A DNA stretch of 64,000 nt from Armillaria gallica. Its lineage: Eukaryota > Basidiomycota > Agaricomycetes > Agaricales > Physalacriaceae. A program made the position numbers and the translations under genes. How positions within the stretch are numbered: the first letter of the stretch is position 1; every line of letters starts with the position of its first letter. The DNA lies in contig JBANDB010000003.1 of the NCBI GenBank assembly GCA_037576215.1, positions 1,550,001 through 1,614,000 on the forward strand, given 5' to 3'. This document shows, piece after piece, positions 10,146 through 21,801 of this stretch. The notes under the pieces are model-generated. The model saw only the letters and a program-made list of their open reading frames with translations. It had not been told where the DNA came from and ran no database searches.

Positions 10146-10990
10146 TGGGATATCTTTGCCTAATCACGCGAGTCGAATGGGATGTAAATGAAGAGTAAAT
10201 TGTAAACAGCCCACCTCCTTGGCCGAAGGCAAAGATGCGTCCGCCGCCAAAACGAGAGTAGTTAGTCATCGTCTCAGAAGAAAGCCTGATACAGAGGCGT
10301 TGTTCGGTGCACGATTTCTTCGTGACAGAGCCAGGCTTTCTGTCCATAATACACAGCGTCGGAGGCCAAGAGAGGCGTGGATGCGGGTCGGTATGTCGTC
10401 ATCCCTGAAAAATAATGAGCTTACGAGAAATAATTCAGCTGACACATACAATAATGACAACATTGTCGAACATGCACTCGTTTGCCTCGAAGATGAGTTT
10501 CTCTGGTGTTTTGCTCTCTACAGCGAGAGGCCCAAGTTCATCAACCTGGAGACAAACAGACTAGTCTCCGTGGGTTCGAGTTTCTACGCATAGGTCGCGA
10601 TCTGATGCAAGGTGGGGATATGTGAACGCTAGCGCTCAACGTCAATGGCTGTTGTCTCCGAGGCGGAATCATCAGACTATATCTGTTTCCTTTGTAAGCT
10701 CGTCGTCTGGGGTCCATGTCGTGCTAGACTTTGATAATTTCCCTGCCTTGTCGACGTCAGCCTGTTCGTCAAGAGTGTTGAGTAAGTATAGCCAGACAGG
10801 GTGTTTCGACTAGATGTGGATCGGAGTTCATCATGTTAACGCTGACTAGGATTTTTTGTAGGCATCAGCATAGTTGTAGACGGTGGCTGCCAGGAATAGA
10901 GGGTATGCAGGTGCCGATTGAGCCAAGGGAGTCATCATCAATGCTGGACGAACGGGACGACAAGCGACGGATAATAAAGAAAGGTATGGA
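10146..10990 (-). other. Unidentified duplicated gene remnant upstream of the synthetase relic
   Basis: The minus strand has an exon-like stretch near 10580-10450. In copy 2 (about 62880-62770) it reads VNELGPLAAEGKTPDKLIFE followed by ANECMFD, then a plausible GT-AG intron and a stretch starting DDIPTRI. Frames shift in both copies. The overlapping plus-strand frame 10219-10593 is probably a shadow. No family recognised. From 10600 to 10990 I see only short frames that differ between the copies. Confidence 0.3.
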
Positions 10991-11432
10991 TTATGATCGT
11001 AGCCACAAGTACCCCTCCCAAAAGCATGACATTATAATGTCACATGACCTCGCAGACTTCAAACAAGCCAAAAAAGAAAGGCTCATGTGTTATGTCTGTG
11101 GAGGATTCAAGTTTTCAAGTTTTCAAGTTGACGCGACCGTAGGGAGCGTCTTTTCAAGATTAATCAAGATGCTTTGGTGCAAGTGTTAGTTCGTGTGCCT
11201 TTCTATGGTCTATTTTGCCGGTCACCCGTTCGAACCTTGCTCTGGCCTTTTTTTTTCCCCCTCGTTTTGTCACATTCACGGAAACTCTTGTCAATATCAA
11301 CAGAAAATAGGGCTTTCAAATGACTGGAGCTTGTTTATTATGAATCTCAACACCCAGTACTTATATCATGGCTATGTCACAGTAAATCTGAATATCTGTT
11401 GACATAATATCTAAGTCCAGTGTTTATCACAG

Positions 11433-11995
11433 TCATACATATTTGCTTTGGCTATGAGTAGGCTTGGGATGATTACAGATGCATAGCGTTGCTTTACCAG
11501 AGCCTTTGTACATGTTCATAAGAGAACACGATACTTCAACACCAGCACGGCAGCGCGTCTTCTGCTGCCTTCCTTTTTTCAAGCCAGTAAAATTCATAGA
11601 TCCACTGCCATGTGACTTCAATGATACCAATGATCCTGGCATCAAAGGTGGCCAGAATGGCAATGGAAGTGATGTTGGGAGATTGTTTATCATGATGTTG
11701 GAAGATCCACAAGGTGGATTGGTATGCACCGTGTGAGGCTGGAATTGGCATCGAGGTCTGAATCTACTGTTTTAGGCTTCTCAAAGTGTTGAAATTGCTT
11801 GAAGAGCCCATGCACTCCGTTTCCGAGCCCAACACCTTTTGATTTGATAGCAAATTTGCTGGCTGTATCTTGAACTGAGGGTGCATAAGCGACAGAATCA
11901 GGCCAGGCTCCCTTTGATTTTTGCCCTGCCCCAGCATGAGCACCGCCATGGCCACCAGCCATGTTGTAGTCAGGTTGACAGGGATATAAATGCAC
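11433..11995 (-). CDS. Unidentified hypothetical, single copy
   Basis: Two overlapping minus-strand open stretches: 11690-11995, starting MHLYPCQPDYNMAGGHGG and glycine/lysine rich, and 11433-11729. A start at 11963, beginning MAGGHGGAHAGAGQ, is also possible. They may be joined by an intron or a frameshift. The stretch lies outside the segmental duplication, just before the inverted-arm element. Upstream, 11000-11430 holds only short frames and a small tandem run of 'tttcaag' near 11110. Confidence 0.3.
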
Positions 11996-12044
11996 AGCAA
12001 CAAACCTTGAGCGAGACGTGTCGTGGGGCTATTATCGCAGTGAT

Positions 12045-13440
12045 GGAATCAGAACGCTGATACGCTGTCTACGCGTTCACACCTAGATTTTGCGATTTTA
12101 TAATAATACTATTGCATATCTATCTTACATTAGTGATACTTAAAGGACTATAGCTGAGGCTTCGAGCTGATAGTTAGACTAGTATGTGACTAGTAGAGCC
12201 AGGACTTAGATGCGATACCACTAGTGGGTTAAATCTACCAGCCGGCCGTACTAGTGACTTGAATGCTAACAGGGCTAAGTGAATACGGCCACTAGTGGAC
12301 AAGTAACGCGACTAGTGCACCAAACAAGAAGCAGAGGACACAAATCTCGTGAAGTTCGGTCACTAGCGAGCTGATCTGGGCATAAACGCCTAAGTCAGGT
12401 TAACTAGTTACGTGGCAATCTCGAAACAGGACTTAGAAATGAATTAGCAATGGATCAACCTTGAGGCAAATCTGACTAAGCACGATACAGATCCATTGCG
12501 ATTGGTACTAGTATAGCCGGGCTGCGCCTTCGATCACGATTGACAGCTGTTACAGGCACGCTCACCTGGCTAGTCATTTATCCTTGGCACTAGTGGAGCG
12601 TTGCTGGGCCCAGGACATGGAATACAACCGCTAGCGGAGCTCCTAGGCTCACTAGTCAGCAAGCGACTGTTTCTAGACTGACTATTGCGTGATTATTCAC
12701 CATTATTTGTGACTAGCCAAGAAATCCTTATCAATAATACCCCTCTAGTCAGTTATTTATATCTCGATCATACCTTGTTTGTCAGTATATAAGTAGTAGA
12801 ATAGGCGCATGCACGGCTCAGGGCAAGCCATCCCTGCAATTGTGACCTACTAGTCAGTATCTAGTGCCCCAATTAAAGGCTTTTGTGCTTAACCTCGATG
12901 AAGCGGCTACTAGTTGCTAAGTTACCCATAGCATTGAGTGAATAGAAGTGTCTTAGAGCAATCTTTTGTGTCCTGCAAAGGCCAAGAGTGTTTCGAAGTT
13001 AGTTCAAGCGAGTTCTCGAAGTTTAAAGTATTATTCTTAGGCCAAGAGCGCCACTAGTCTGCCTAGAAAGCGACTAGTCAAGTGTTTATTCACTTGTAAG
13101 ACATTATAGGGCCAAGAGAGCCACTAGTTCGAAGCAGTCCCAGTCAGAGCGAGTGCAGTAGCTCAAGTCGAGTCACTATTCATCCAATTGTGTCTTACCA
13201 ACCCCACTAGTGCGAGTAGTATGCTTGTATAGCTCACTAGTAACGAAATAAAACATCTTTAAACAACTTTCCTTGATTATTGAAGTCTGCAGAGTGCTTC
13301 TATCGTACTCAAAATGCCTGAATTCAATACATTGGTGATAAGTGTAGAGTTAGTGATTGGTTTAGTGTTGTTGGTGTTCATTGCCAGCCTCTAGTCCATT
13401 TGCCACTTGCCGTTACCGAGCACATCAATGTGCGTGTACC
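12045..13440 (+). repeat. Left inverted arm, ACTAGT-rich
   Basis: The arm contains many ACTAGT or GACTAG units spaced by tens of bases, and several GGCCAAGAG units toward its inner part. Its reverse complement matches 17819-18975, and more distantly 24930-26590. Such dense short motifs are typical of subterminal transposase-binding regions. No gene is present. Confidence 0.8.
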
Positions 13441-14014
13441 ATTGCCAGATATATCGACATGAGAACAAACTGCCTAAGACATATTGATTTCTGATTGGCC
13501 AATGCATATGTATGAACTATGTACAAATTGGGACATAACCTCTTCACAGGCACCAAACATGAGCCAAAAGAAAAGGGAATGGATGCCTACCAGTAAGCAT
13601 CCGGGCCCTTGAGCATTGGAAAAATGAATCCAGGTATGTTTAAAAGAAAGATTAAGCCTACTTGCTGAACATATAACTAGATATGGCCGGTGAAGAGCAT
13701 AGAAAATGCACGAGATGTATTTATTCTAGTGTACAGCCCAGGTCACTTGGGTTACGCTGGGTTTCCGGGTCGGGTTGATATCAGGCCGGGCTCGGGTTAC
13801 AATCTTGTGACCCATGACCTGCCCATCACACCCAGCAGACCCGACACACTACCAAGTCATGTCACCCGACTCTTCCTATGTTTATGATTGCTTGCAACGT
13901 CCTCATATACTTCCATTGGCTTTATCTTGCAGTTTCAACTTCGGAGATCTCCTTTTATTTGGCTAGAAACTGTACAGTTGTCTTATCTAAGTCAGTAAAA
14001 ACAACAGCATATAG

Positions 14015-17000
14015 ATGGACAAATCAGCATTGATCCCACTTCCTTTCCTCATCCTTGGAATGTCTCAGTCTGGCAATGCTGATCCTGCATCTGATCCTGC
14101 CATCACTGATGGCAGGGTCAAGCATAAGTGCAAAGAGACTGAATGTCATTGTCTCAGTGCTGAGCAAGCTGCTGATGACTCTTCCTCATCAATTACCTCA
14201 TTACCTTCCTCCATTAGGTGGGCTTCTAAAAAAGCAAAGGTGATGGTCAGGAAAGCTGGTAAGGCACTCTCGAAGGCTGGGTCTGCTGTCAAGAAGCTTG
14301 CACAGCACAAGAAGGCATCCAAATCAGCCCCAATGATGAGTAAGAAACTCTCTTGCCTTCTTGATAATCATCTGTTGATCACCCATCACAGATACAAGTC
14401 AGGGCCAAGGATTATCCAGGACCGAAGCAGATAATGACAGCCTTCCTCCTCTGGAAGAGGCTGAAGCTGGAGATGATGACAATGATGAAGCTGACGACGG
14501 TGCCTCCACCAATACAGATAAGGACAAAAACACTGATACCGAAGTCGAAGCTGGCATCTCTGAACAAACAGAAGAGGCTCGTCTGGGTACAGTTAATTCT
14601 ATGCTCTGATAGTTATTCATACACTTACCTTTCATTCCAGACAAACTTGCTCAGCTTTGGAAAGCTGCCGTATATGCCTTTTTTGCCCCTCTCCCTGATA
14701 TTGAGTATGATGATTCTAGGCATGTGTACCATGCCTTTCAATGCCTTAATTGCCCACACAAGGTTTCATGGTACCCTGATACAGCTGATGCCGGCTTCAC
14801 TGGTGCTTTACGATGATACATTTGCAAGTGTTGGGGAGATGATGTTTTCACTGCTGCTGACGCCACCAAGGACTTGAAGAAACCTTGCCAGATCATTGAC
14901 AAGGAGCTATCCAAGTGTAAACCAAAAAATGGGTCTATTGTTTCTATGTTGAAGAGGTTTGGTTTAAAAATTATATCCTATTCAACACGGTCCCATACTA
15001 AGATGGAAGTTCAGTAAGTGCTAGATTGAATCTCAACTTTCAGCTCACTCACCTAGCTCTGAACAGTGCCCAAAGTGTACACTGGTGTGCTGAAAGCTTA
15101 TGCCCCTTCAACCTCTTTGCTGACCATGGCTTTAAGTGTCTCATGAAGACAGGTCATCCTGAGCACTATATTCCTCATCCAATGACTGTCTCCCGTGATA
15201 CGAAGACTGTTTTTGCCAAGACTTGTAACCAGATCTCAAAGTATTTAAGAGTATGTGAGCATCAGCATGTATTAATGGAACTTACCCACTCATGCTTTTG
15301 TAGAAGCTTGACGGCTTGCTAAGTTTTGCCACGGATGCCTGGATGTCCCCTAATCATTGTGCCTATGTTGCCTTGACCATGCACTTCGTTTGAGAAGATG
15401 GAACACCCACGCAAATGGTTCTGGACTTTGTGGAGGTGCCTAAGGTGAGGCTTCCACTCTACAGTTAAAGCAGTACTCACACGACTCACCAGTCTCATAC
15501 CGGCGAGAACCTAGCTGAAGCACTATCCACAATCATTGAGGATTTTGCTATCTCACACAAGGTTAGTACCTCTACCTGCACAGAAAGGGAGAGATACTTA
15601 CAGTCTGACCATAGATCCTTGGAATCACCTGTGATAATGCTGCAAACAATGATACGATGGTCGATGACCTTGCACATCATATTCAGAGTTTTCCTGGGGA
15701 GGCCAATCGGGTACAGTGTTTTGCGCATGTCATGAACCTTGTCACCAAAAGTCTCTTGAAACAATTTGATGTGTCAGGCAAGAGGACAAATGCGGAATTG
15801 GATGGTGACACAGACAGCTTCGTCTTGCCTTCAGACTTGATGGATGATTTGGATCTGGCTGAGACAGAGGACGACGCAGACAATGATGTTGACAAGGACA
15901 ATGTTGATGGTCTGGTCAACGAGCTTGCAAACATGAGTGTCTTGGAGCGGGAGACATTCTATCTGAAGGTCACACCCATTCGTACTGTGCTGATAAAGGT
16001 AAGAGACTCTTAGATTTAAGAAACATACCAGTCCTAACATTCCTTGCAGATATGCAAACTCTGCTTCAAAATTGTGCACTCAAGCAGGCTGCTACTCCCA
16101 CAGTGGAAGGTCTTATTACAGTCAGAGGGTATGACAGAGAAAGTCCTGCCATGTGACATGGCAACTCAGTGGAATTCTACCTATGACATGCTGCATGCGG
16201 TCATACATCACCAAGGTCCCATCAAGAAGTTTATGGCAGACGTTGACAATGACTTACATGCATTGGAGCTCACATGGGATGAATGGAAGGCCACTTGAGA
16301 CCTTTGTGATGTGTTGAAGGTACTCATTATTTTTAGTTCCTCATGCTTCTTTTGTTCTCACCACCACCATTTCTCTTCCTCCATGGCAGGTGCTCAAAGA
16401 TGCCACCCTTTATTTTTTGTGGTCAGGAACTCCAAACCTCGCTACAGTGATTCTGGCAATGGATCTCATTGACAAGGTCTTTGCAACAGCCGCAGTCAAC
16501 GATACCCAATTTTTGGCACCAATTTGAGCCAGTCTCCTTGTTGCAAAGCGTACCTTGAACCATTACTATCATCTTACTGATGACTCAGAGCTCTACCACA
16601 TCACAATGTGTACAATCCTTTCATTATTTGTATGTTACATGTATCTAATGATCATTATTCAGTTCTGCATCCAGTGCATAAACTCGAATATTTCAGACAA
16701 GCCAAATGGGAACCTGCATGGTTGAACAAAGCTCAAGACCTTGTTCGCTGTGTTTATGATGAATGGTACAAAGGCTGCTATGTTAATGTAGAGGTGGATG
16801 TTGTTGAGGTTGCCATGGTGAGTCTGCCATCTGATTTGTCTGTAATAGCTGATCAATGCGAGGTTAGCCATCTATGAACATGTTTGATAGCCTATCCAGT
16901 GCTCTGCCACCTGCTCCATCAGCTCAAGATGAATTGACTCACTACTTAGGCTCTCCTGCTGAGGCCACAAATGATGTGATCACTTGGTGGCTGAAAAATT

Positions 17001-17362
17001 GCCATGCATACCCTTCTCTGTCATGAATGGCCCTTGATTACCTCTCTATTTCCAGTAAGTCCATTGTCGAGCCATATTGTGAGGACTGCTAAATGTTTGC
17101 TCCCTATTTAGCAACTTCAGTGGATGTAGAACGTGTATTCAGCCATGGTCGACTGCTTCTGCCACACATCCGTAACTGTCTCTCAGTGCAAACAACAGGA
17201 GTGTTAATGTGTCTGGGAGACTGGAGCCATTTGGGTTTTGTAGAGGATGAAGATGTGCTGGCCATTGCTCATCTACCAGAGGTGCCTGAGAAGGAAGGCG
17301 ATGAAGAAGGGGATATCCTAATGCCTGATGGCTGGGACACGATCTCAGTCGAGACGAATTAG
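14015..17362 (+). pseudogene. hAT transposase pseudogene
   Basis: A multi-exon transposase, readable on the plus strand but broken. After a basic and acidic N-terminal part (14015-14600) come the first catalytic region SFATDAW (about 15325), ITCDNAANNDTM (about 15625), FAHVMNLVTKSLLKQFD (about 15725), MATQWNSTYDMLH (about 16160), and the C-terminal hAT dimerisation region SVDVERVFSHGRLLLP (about 17110), ending near 17362. Short introns are recognisable. At least five in-frame stops are TGA, where the family usually has arginine or another codon one transition away (near 14811, 15391, 16297, 16526, 17023). This copy cannot make transposase. Confidence 0.9.
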
Positions 17363-17818
17363 GTATGCAATACAATAGCTATGGGCTACTACAACATTCG
17401 CTAACATTTTCAGCAGGCTTATGCTCCATGGCGACACTGTGATGATTTTCAACTTCATGCATGGCCAATTATATACCCTTGATATAACCCCCCCCCCAAC
17501 TCAATCCTTTTGTACTCTAACTGTTTATCTTGTCTCATCAAATTACGTTTCTTTGACTATTTTTTATATGATACATAACCCATAGATTATCTTCTTTGAC
17601 ATATGCTAATGTAGACTTACCTTATTGTTATTATACCATTGTTGTTCTCTTTATTCTGAGGTATGGGATGGGTGACCCAGCAGCCCGTTGATGTTTGGGT
17701 TGCCTGTCGAGCACCTGTTGTTGACCTGTTGTTGACCCATGACCCATTGTAAGAGTGACAGGTTTATTCAGGTTCATGACAGGTATGAAATATGAGACCC
17801 AGACCCGACCCAGGCTGT

Positions 17819-18975
17819 TCACTAGCTGGGACTATGACTGCTTTGAACTATTGGCTCTCTTGGCCCTGTACTTCTTCCTACAAGTGATCAACACTTGCCT
17901 AGTTTGCACTCTTGGCCTAGAAACTGCTCCTTACAAGTGGTAACACTTGACTAGTTCGCACTCTTGGCTTACTAGTGGCACTCTTGGCCTAAGAATAATA
18001 CTTTAACTTCAAGAAACTGCAAGATCTAACTTCAGAGCACTCTTGGCCTTTGCAGGACCCAATAGTAGACTCAAAGGGACTTCAACTCACTCAATTCTAT
18101 GGGTAACTTAGCGACTAGTAGCCGCTTTGTTGAGGTTAAGCACAAAAGCCTTTAATTGGAGGCACTAGACTCTAGCTAGTCACTCGCAATCACAGGGATG
18201 GCTTGCCTGCCATGCGAGGGACTATTCTACTACTTATATACTGTAAAGTAAGGTACAAAGTGACACAAACAGCTATACTAGTGGGGTATTATTGGTACAG
18301 ATTTCTTGGCTAGGCCCAAAATATTGTGCATAAGTATGCAATAGTTGGTCTAGAAACTGCTACTGGATGACTAGTGAGCCACGGAGCTCAGCTAGCGGTT
18401 TAACTTCGCATTCTTGACCTAGCAATGTGCCACTAGTGCCGAGGATAAACAACTAGCCACACACCCTCATGCTTGCAACCATAATCAGCTGTGATCGAAA
18501 GTGCAGCTGGGCTATACTAGTGCCAATCGTAATAGATCTGATCACACTAGTCGGATCTGGGGCATAATGTTAATCCATTGCTAATTCATTTCTAAGTCCT
18601 GCTGCAAGATTGCTGCATGACTAGTTAACCTGACTTAGGCGTTTCTGCCCGATCGGTCTGCTAGTGACTGGACTTCATGAGATCTGTGTATTCTGCTCCT
18701 TGTTTGGTGTGCTAGTTGCATTACTTGTCTACTAGTGGCCTTATATTAATTAGTCTGGCTAGTATTCAAGTCACTAGTATGGCCAGCTGGTAGATTTGAC
18801 CCACTAGTGGTATCTCCTCTAAGTCCTGGCTTCACTAGTCGCATACTGCTGTAACTATCAGCTCAAAGCCTCAGCTATAGTCCTTTTATTATCACTAGTA
18901 TAGGATAGATATGCAAATGTATTGTTACAAAATCACAAAATCTAGGTGTGAACACGTGGATGGCATATCAGCATA
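17819..18975 (-). repeat. Right inverted arm, ACTAGT-rich
   Basis: Reverse complement of the left arm (12045 to about 13160), with many substitutions, most of them transitions. The match begins next to the candidate hAT end at 17818 and runs to the terminal CTAGGTGTGAAC near 18953. No gene is present. Confidence 0.8.
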
Positions 18976-21650
18976 GGAAATGCTGGATATGGGACATTAA
19001 CCACTTGAACTGATGATTGCCATGAAAGTCAGCATAGTGGATAGAGATCAGAGTCTACAAAGTCAGAACGAAAGTGATACGCAAAATGAAAAGGATGCTA
19101 CCTCGATATCCTTCACTTCACAGAACCAGTCCTTGATGGCCTGAACCGATGATGGGCCTAAGACTTCCATGGCAACGGCAACACCAACTCGGAACGAGAT
19201 TGGGTAATTAACGTAGTTGCACAGCAATCAAGGCGATTGTGTGTGTGAGTGGTTCGGGGCACCTCCGTGCAGTAGAACAATTCCTCTATATGCAAGAATA
19301 CACTGTGACTTTAAGTCTGCTAAGTAGTACTGCTTGGTAGTCGAGTACTAGATGCTAAGGCTATAAGCCGGTAGGGTTCTCTCGAAGTGAGAGGGAACGA
19401 AAACAGGTATGACATGAAGACCATGGATCCATATGAGAAAATGTGCAGCGAAACTAGAAAACATCGCTGGACGGTAATCTGAGCAGGGAGAACAATGGAG
19501 GATAGACTAAACGGTCGGCAATAGTCTATGAGTGAGCGAGGCAATGAGAAAACGGTGCGGGGACTGTGAGTGGTGAAATAAACATGGAACAAGGTGCTGA
19601 GGGTGGACTGGCGAGAGAAAACGTTGAACTACAAAAACTTGGTGATGATACTGGTCCTATATGATGCGATGGTGGTGAGTCGATGTCGAAACTGGTCTGG
19701 TACTGAAACAATCCTTATCCTATGTCAAACTAACCTTCAAGTCCACTTGAGGGACTGATACTATATGAAAACTTGCTGAAACTGATCCTAAGTCTGCTCT
19801 GAGACTACCCAAGTGGGCAACAATAACGATGGCGAAAGGGAAACTGTAAAAACTCCAATGGTGTGAAAGTGAAATGATGATGGCCTATAAAAGATAATGG
19901 GGGCGAGGTATAGCGTGGCGATCATGTATTGGCACAATATGAGTGTGCACCAATAGTGTTAAGAGCAAAGAGCGTGTAGCGAAGGACTCTTCACAGTTAA
20001 AAACTGTGGAATAACTCTGGTGAGCTCAAGAGTTGATGTGCAATCGAGAATATGCTGGGGTAAACAGTATATTGCTGTAGAATGGTGAATAGATGTGGTT
20101 TATGGGCGATAGACTAGTGCATGACAATAATTGACGTAGTCTGGGGTCAACTAGAGATGAACTGTTCTTGAACAACGTTTTCTAGCTAGTTTTTATACTA
20201 CAAGTACAAATTTATAAATAGAGTAAATACGCGAGACTTAGTAAGGCTGTAAGGCCTTGGCTTTGTAAAAATTGGAGGAAACATATGGTATTTCATCTTC
20301 TAAAGTAACAGCAACTCATCGATGTTGCCGCATATGGATGCGAACTGTATGGCGTCATTGAGCAATGCACAGATTGTTAGGTGCTGTTTAGCTGCAGATT
20401 ACTTGAGCAATAGTTGTCGTGCTGAGGAGTATGCATGGGGTAACATTTTCTTGAGGCCTTGGCGAAGTAACAGCCTTAGTGAACACGGTCTGTAGTTGCC
20501 ATAGCTGGGAGGGTACTCGCGTCAATCACATCATTTTCATTAAGTGATCAATGAGCGAGTCAACTAGGTGCTTCTGAGTGATGTGACAATTCTGTATTGG
20601 GATGATTGTCGATTGAAGGTGCCTTGCTGTGATGAAGTACAGCAATTATGATGCGTGGCAAGATGGAATGGATAACAAAGCACGTAAGGAGTGGTTGCCA
20701 TAGGATGAAAGTGGTATCAGTGTGCATGCAATCATTGGTTTGCTGAAAGGCCATTGAAGGGACAGTAGCGTTAATTAGCAGGGAAAATCCACGAATTCTG
20801 AGCATATAGAGCCTGGAGGCTCATCACCGAGGAACTCTTGGGAAGGCTGAGAGAGACAAGACACTCAAGTTGAGCAATAAGCTCAGACAAGGTGGGGGGG
20901 GGGTTTAGGAGAAAAGACAATAACAGTCATTGACTGGTTGAAGTCAGCCTAGTGAATTTTCCACCCTTTTATACGGAAGGAAAAGTATGTGTAGGGTCAA
21001 AATGGCTGATTCAACATTCATCGCAGACTTGTAAATTCTAAGCATCACTGTGGATGGAAGGACAAGGATCTGAAGTACAAGCCACAGCTCCAAAAATTCG
21101 CAACCCAACATCATACCTATCCCTAATCATTGATTCTTAGCAATGAATGATTTTTCGACAGTCAAAACCATTGAAAAATTAAAGTCAGGGGGAGGGGACA
21201 TGGTATCCATGTTGTAGCATGTTAAAACACCGCATAGTACACCACATATTCATTCAAACATAAAAATCCGCCAATTCATGAAAGAAAACCAACTAGAAAA
21301 TATGAAATCTTAACACTCTACTCGAACAAGAAAACATGTGACATTTCCTGATCCAGGCTATACCAAAATAACTGGTGAGAGAGAAGTTGCACAAAAGAAT
21401 ATCAGTAATGAAATAATGACTATGTTATACCTTGGAAACATAACGAAGGCACTGGCCAACAAACACAGCATCCATGCCTCTGACATATCAAAGGAGCTAT
21501 TTTTAGAAATTGAGACTTGGCAAAAATGTGCCAAGACCAGAAATCACGCAAAAGTCACTCCAAAGATGCACATGATGTCACTACCATTAATGGGGGATGT
21601 GAACTTTAAGTTTGAATGCCTTATTAAGGAAACTCCACTCAAAATCACAT
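18976..21650 (-). other. Host sequence interrupted by a solo LTR
   Basis: On each side of the solo LTR at 19150-20826 the minus strand reads a short exon-like stretch, KSSSVQAIKDWFCEVKDIE, when one target copy is removed; it ends at a GT donor. The family is unknown. From 20850 to 21650 there is a guanine run at about 20893 and a purine tract (AAAGTCAGGGGGAGGGGA, near 21183). A plus-strand frame at 21338-21652 has no recognisable domain. Confidence 0.3.
19150..20826 (-). mobile_element. Solo LTR (family X), 4-bp TSD CCGA
   Basis: A 1677-bp unit starting TGATGGGCCTAAGACTTCC and ending GGAGGCTCATCA. It is the reverse complement of the 5' LTR at 44846-46534, which is followed by a primer-binding site, so it lies in minus orientation. 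It is flanked by CCGA on both sides (19146-19149, 20827-20830). No internal region is attached, so it is a solo LTR left by LTR-LTR recombination. Confidence 0.9.
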
Positions 21651-21801
21651 AAAGACACAAGTCAAAGATGCGAAATATTTATTGCACTTTGAGTACGGTA
21701 CATACAACAACAAAAACTATATGCCCGAAGGTGTGGGGTACAACAAAAGATTGTTTAAAGTCCAAGGGACTATGCAAAACTATGCAATAATACTACAAAA
21801 A

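Larger units (their letters stand above)
1..10988 (+). repeat. Segmental duplication, copy 1
   Basis: This stretch aligns base by base, with substitutions and small indels, to 49733-63312 in the same orientation. The left end of homology is cut by the window edge; base 1 matches about 49733. The right end is sharp, near 10988, inside a shared 'aaaggtatgga', after which the copies become unrelated. Copy 1 alone carries insertions at 1986-4320 and 4834-5207 and an inverted block at 9369-9681. It lacks the 5.3-kb block at 57000-62320 of copy 2. Confidence 0.95.
12045..18975. mobile_element. Composite element: hAT transposase relic between inverted ACTAGT-rich arms
   Basis: Two arms in inverted orientation (about 12045-13440 and 17819-18975) enclose a decayed hAT transposase. 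The outer ends share GTTCACACCTAGATTTTG and the weaker flank xGCTGATAxGC further out. I could not find a convincing 8-bp target duplication at these outer ends. GGGTC-rich sequence at about 13735-13870 and 17660-17818, with candidate termini CAGCCCAGG and CAGCCTGGGTCGGG, may be the real hAT ends. The hAT would then be nested inside an older foldback element. Confidence 0.7.

Noticed and set aside
9718..10347. A 209-codon minus-strand open frame as a novel protein
   Set aside because: It strings together out-of-frame pieces of the synthetase relic; the recognisable synthetase blocks fall in several frames, so the long frame is chance after indels.
10219..10593. A plus-strand 124-codon gene
   Set aside because: The duplicate does not keep this frame, and the minus strand shows a better exon-like pattern with a plausible intron.
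12180..13240. Dense, regularly recurring ACTAGT units that at first look like a CRISPR or satellite array
   Set aside because: The units are 6-8 bases with irregular spacing, the spacers are not unique inserts of fixed length, and the host is a eukaryote. They are subterminal motifs of a transposon arm.
12067..18961. An 8-bp target duplication at the outer ends of the inverted arms
   Set aside because: Flanks gtctacgc and acgtggat share only a few bases, and the inverted similarity continues further out, so the true ends are uncertain and no duplication can be claimed.
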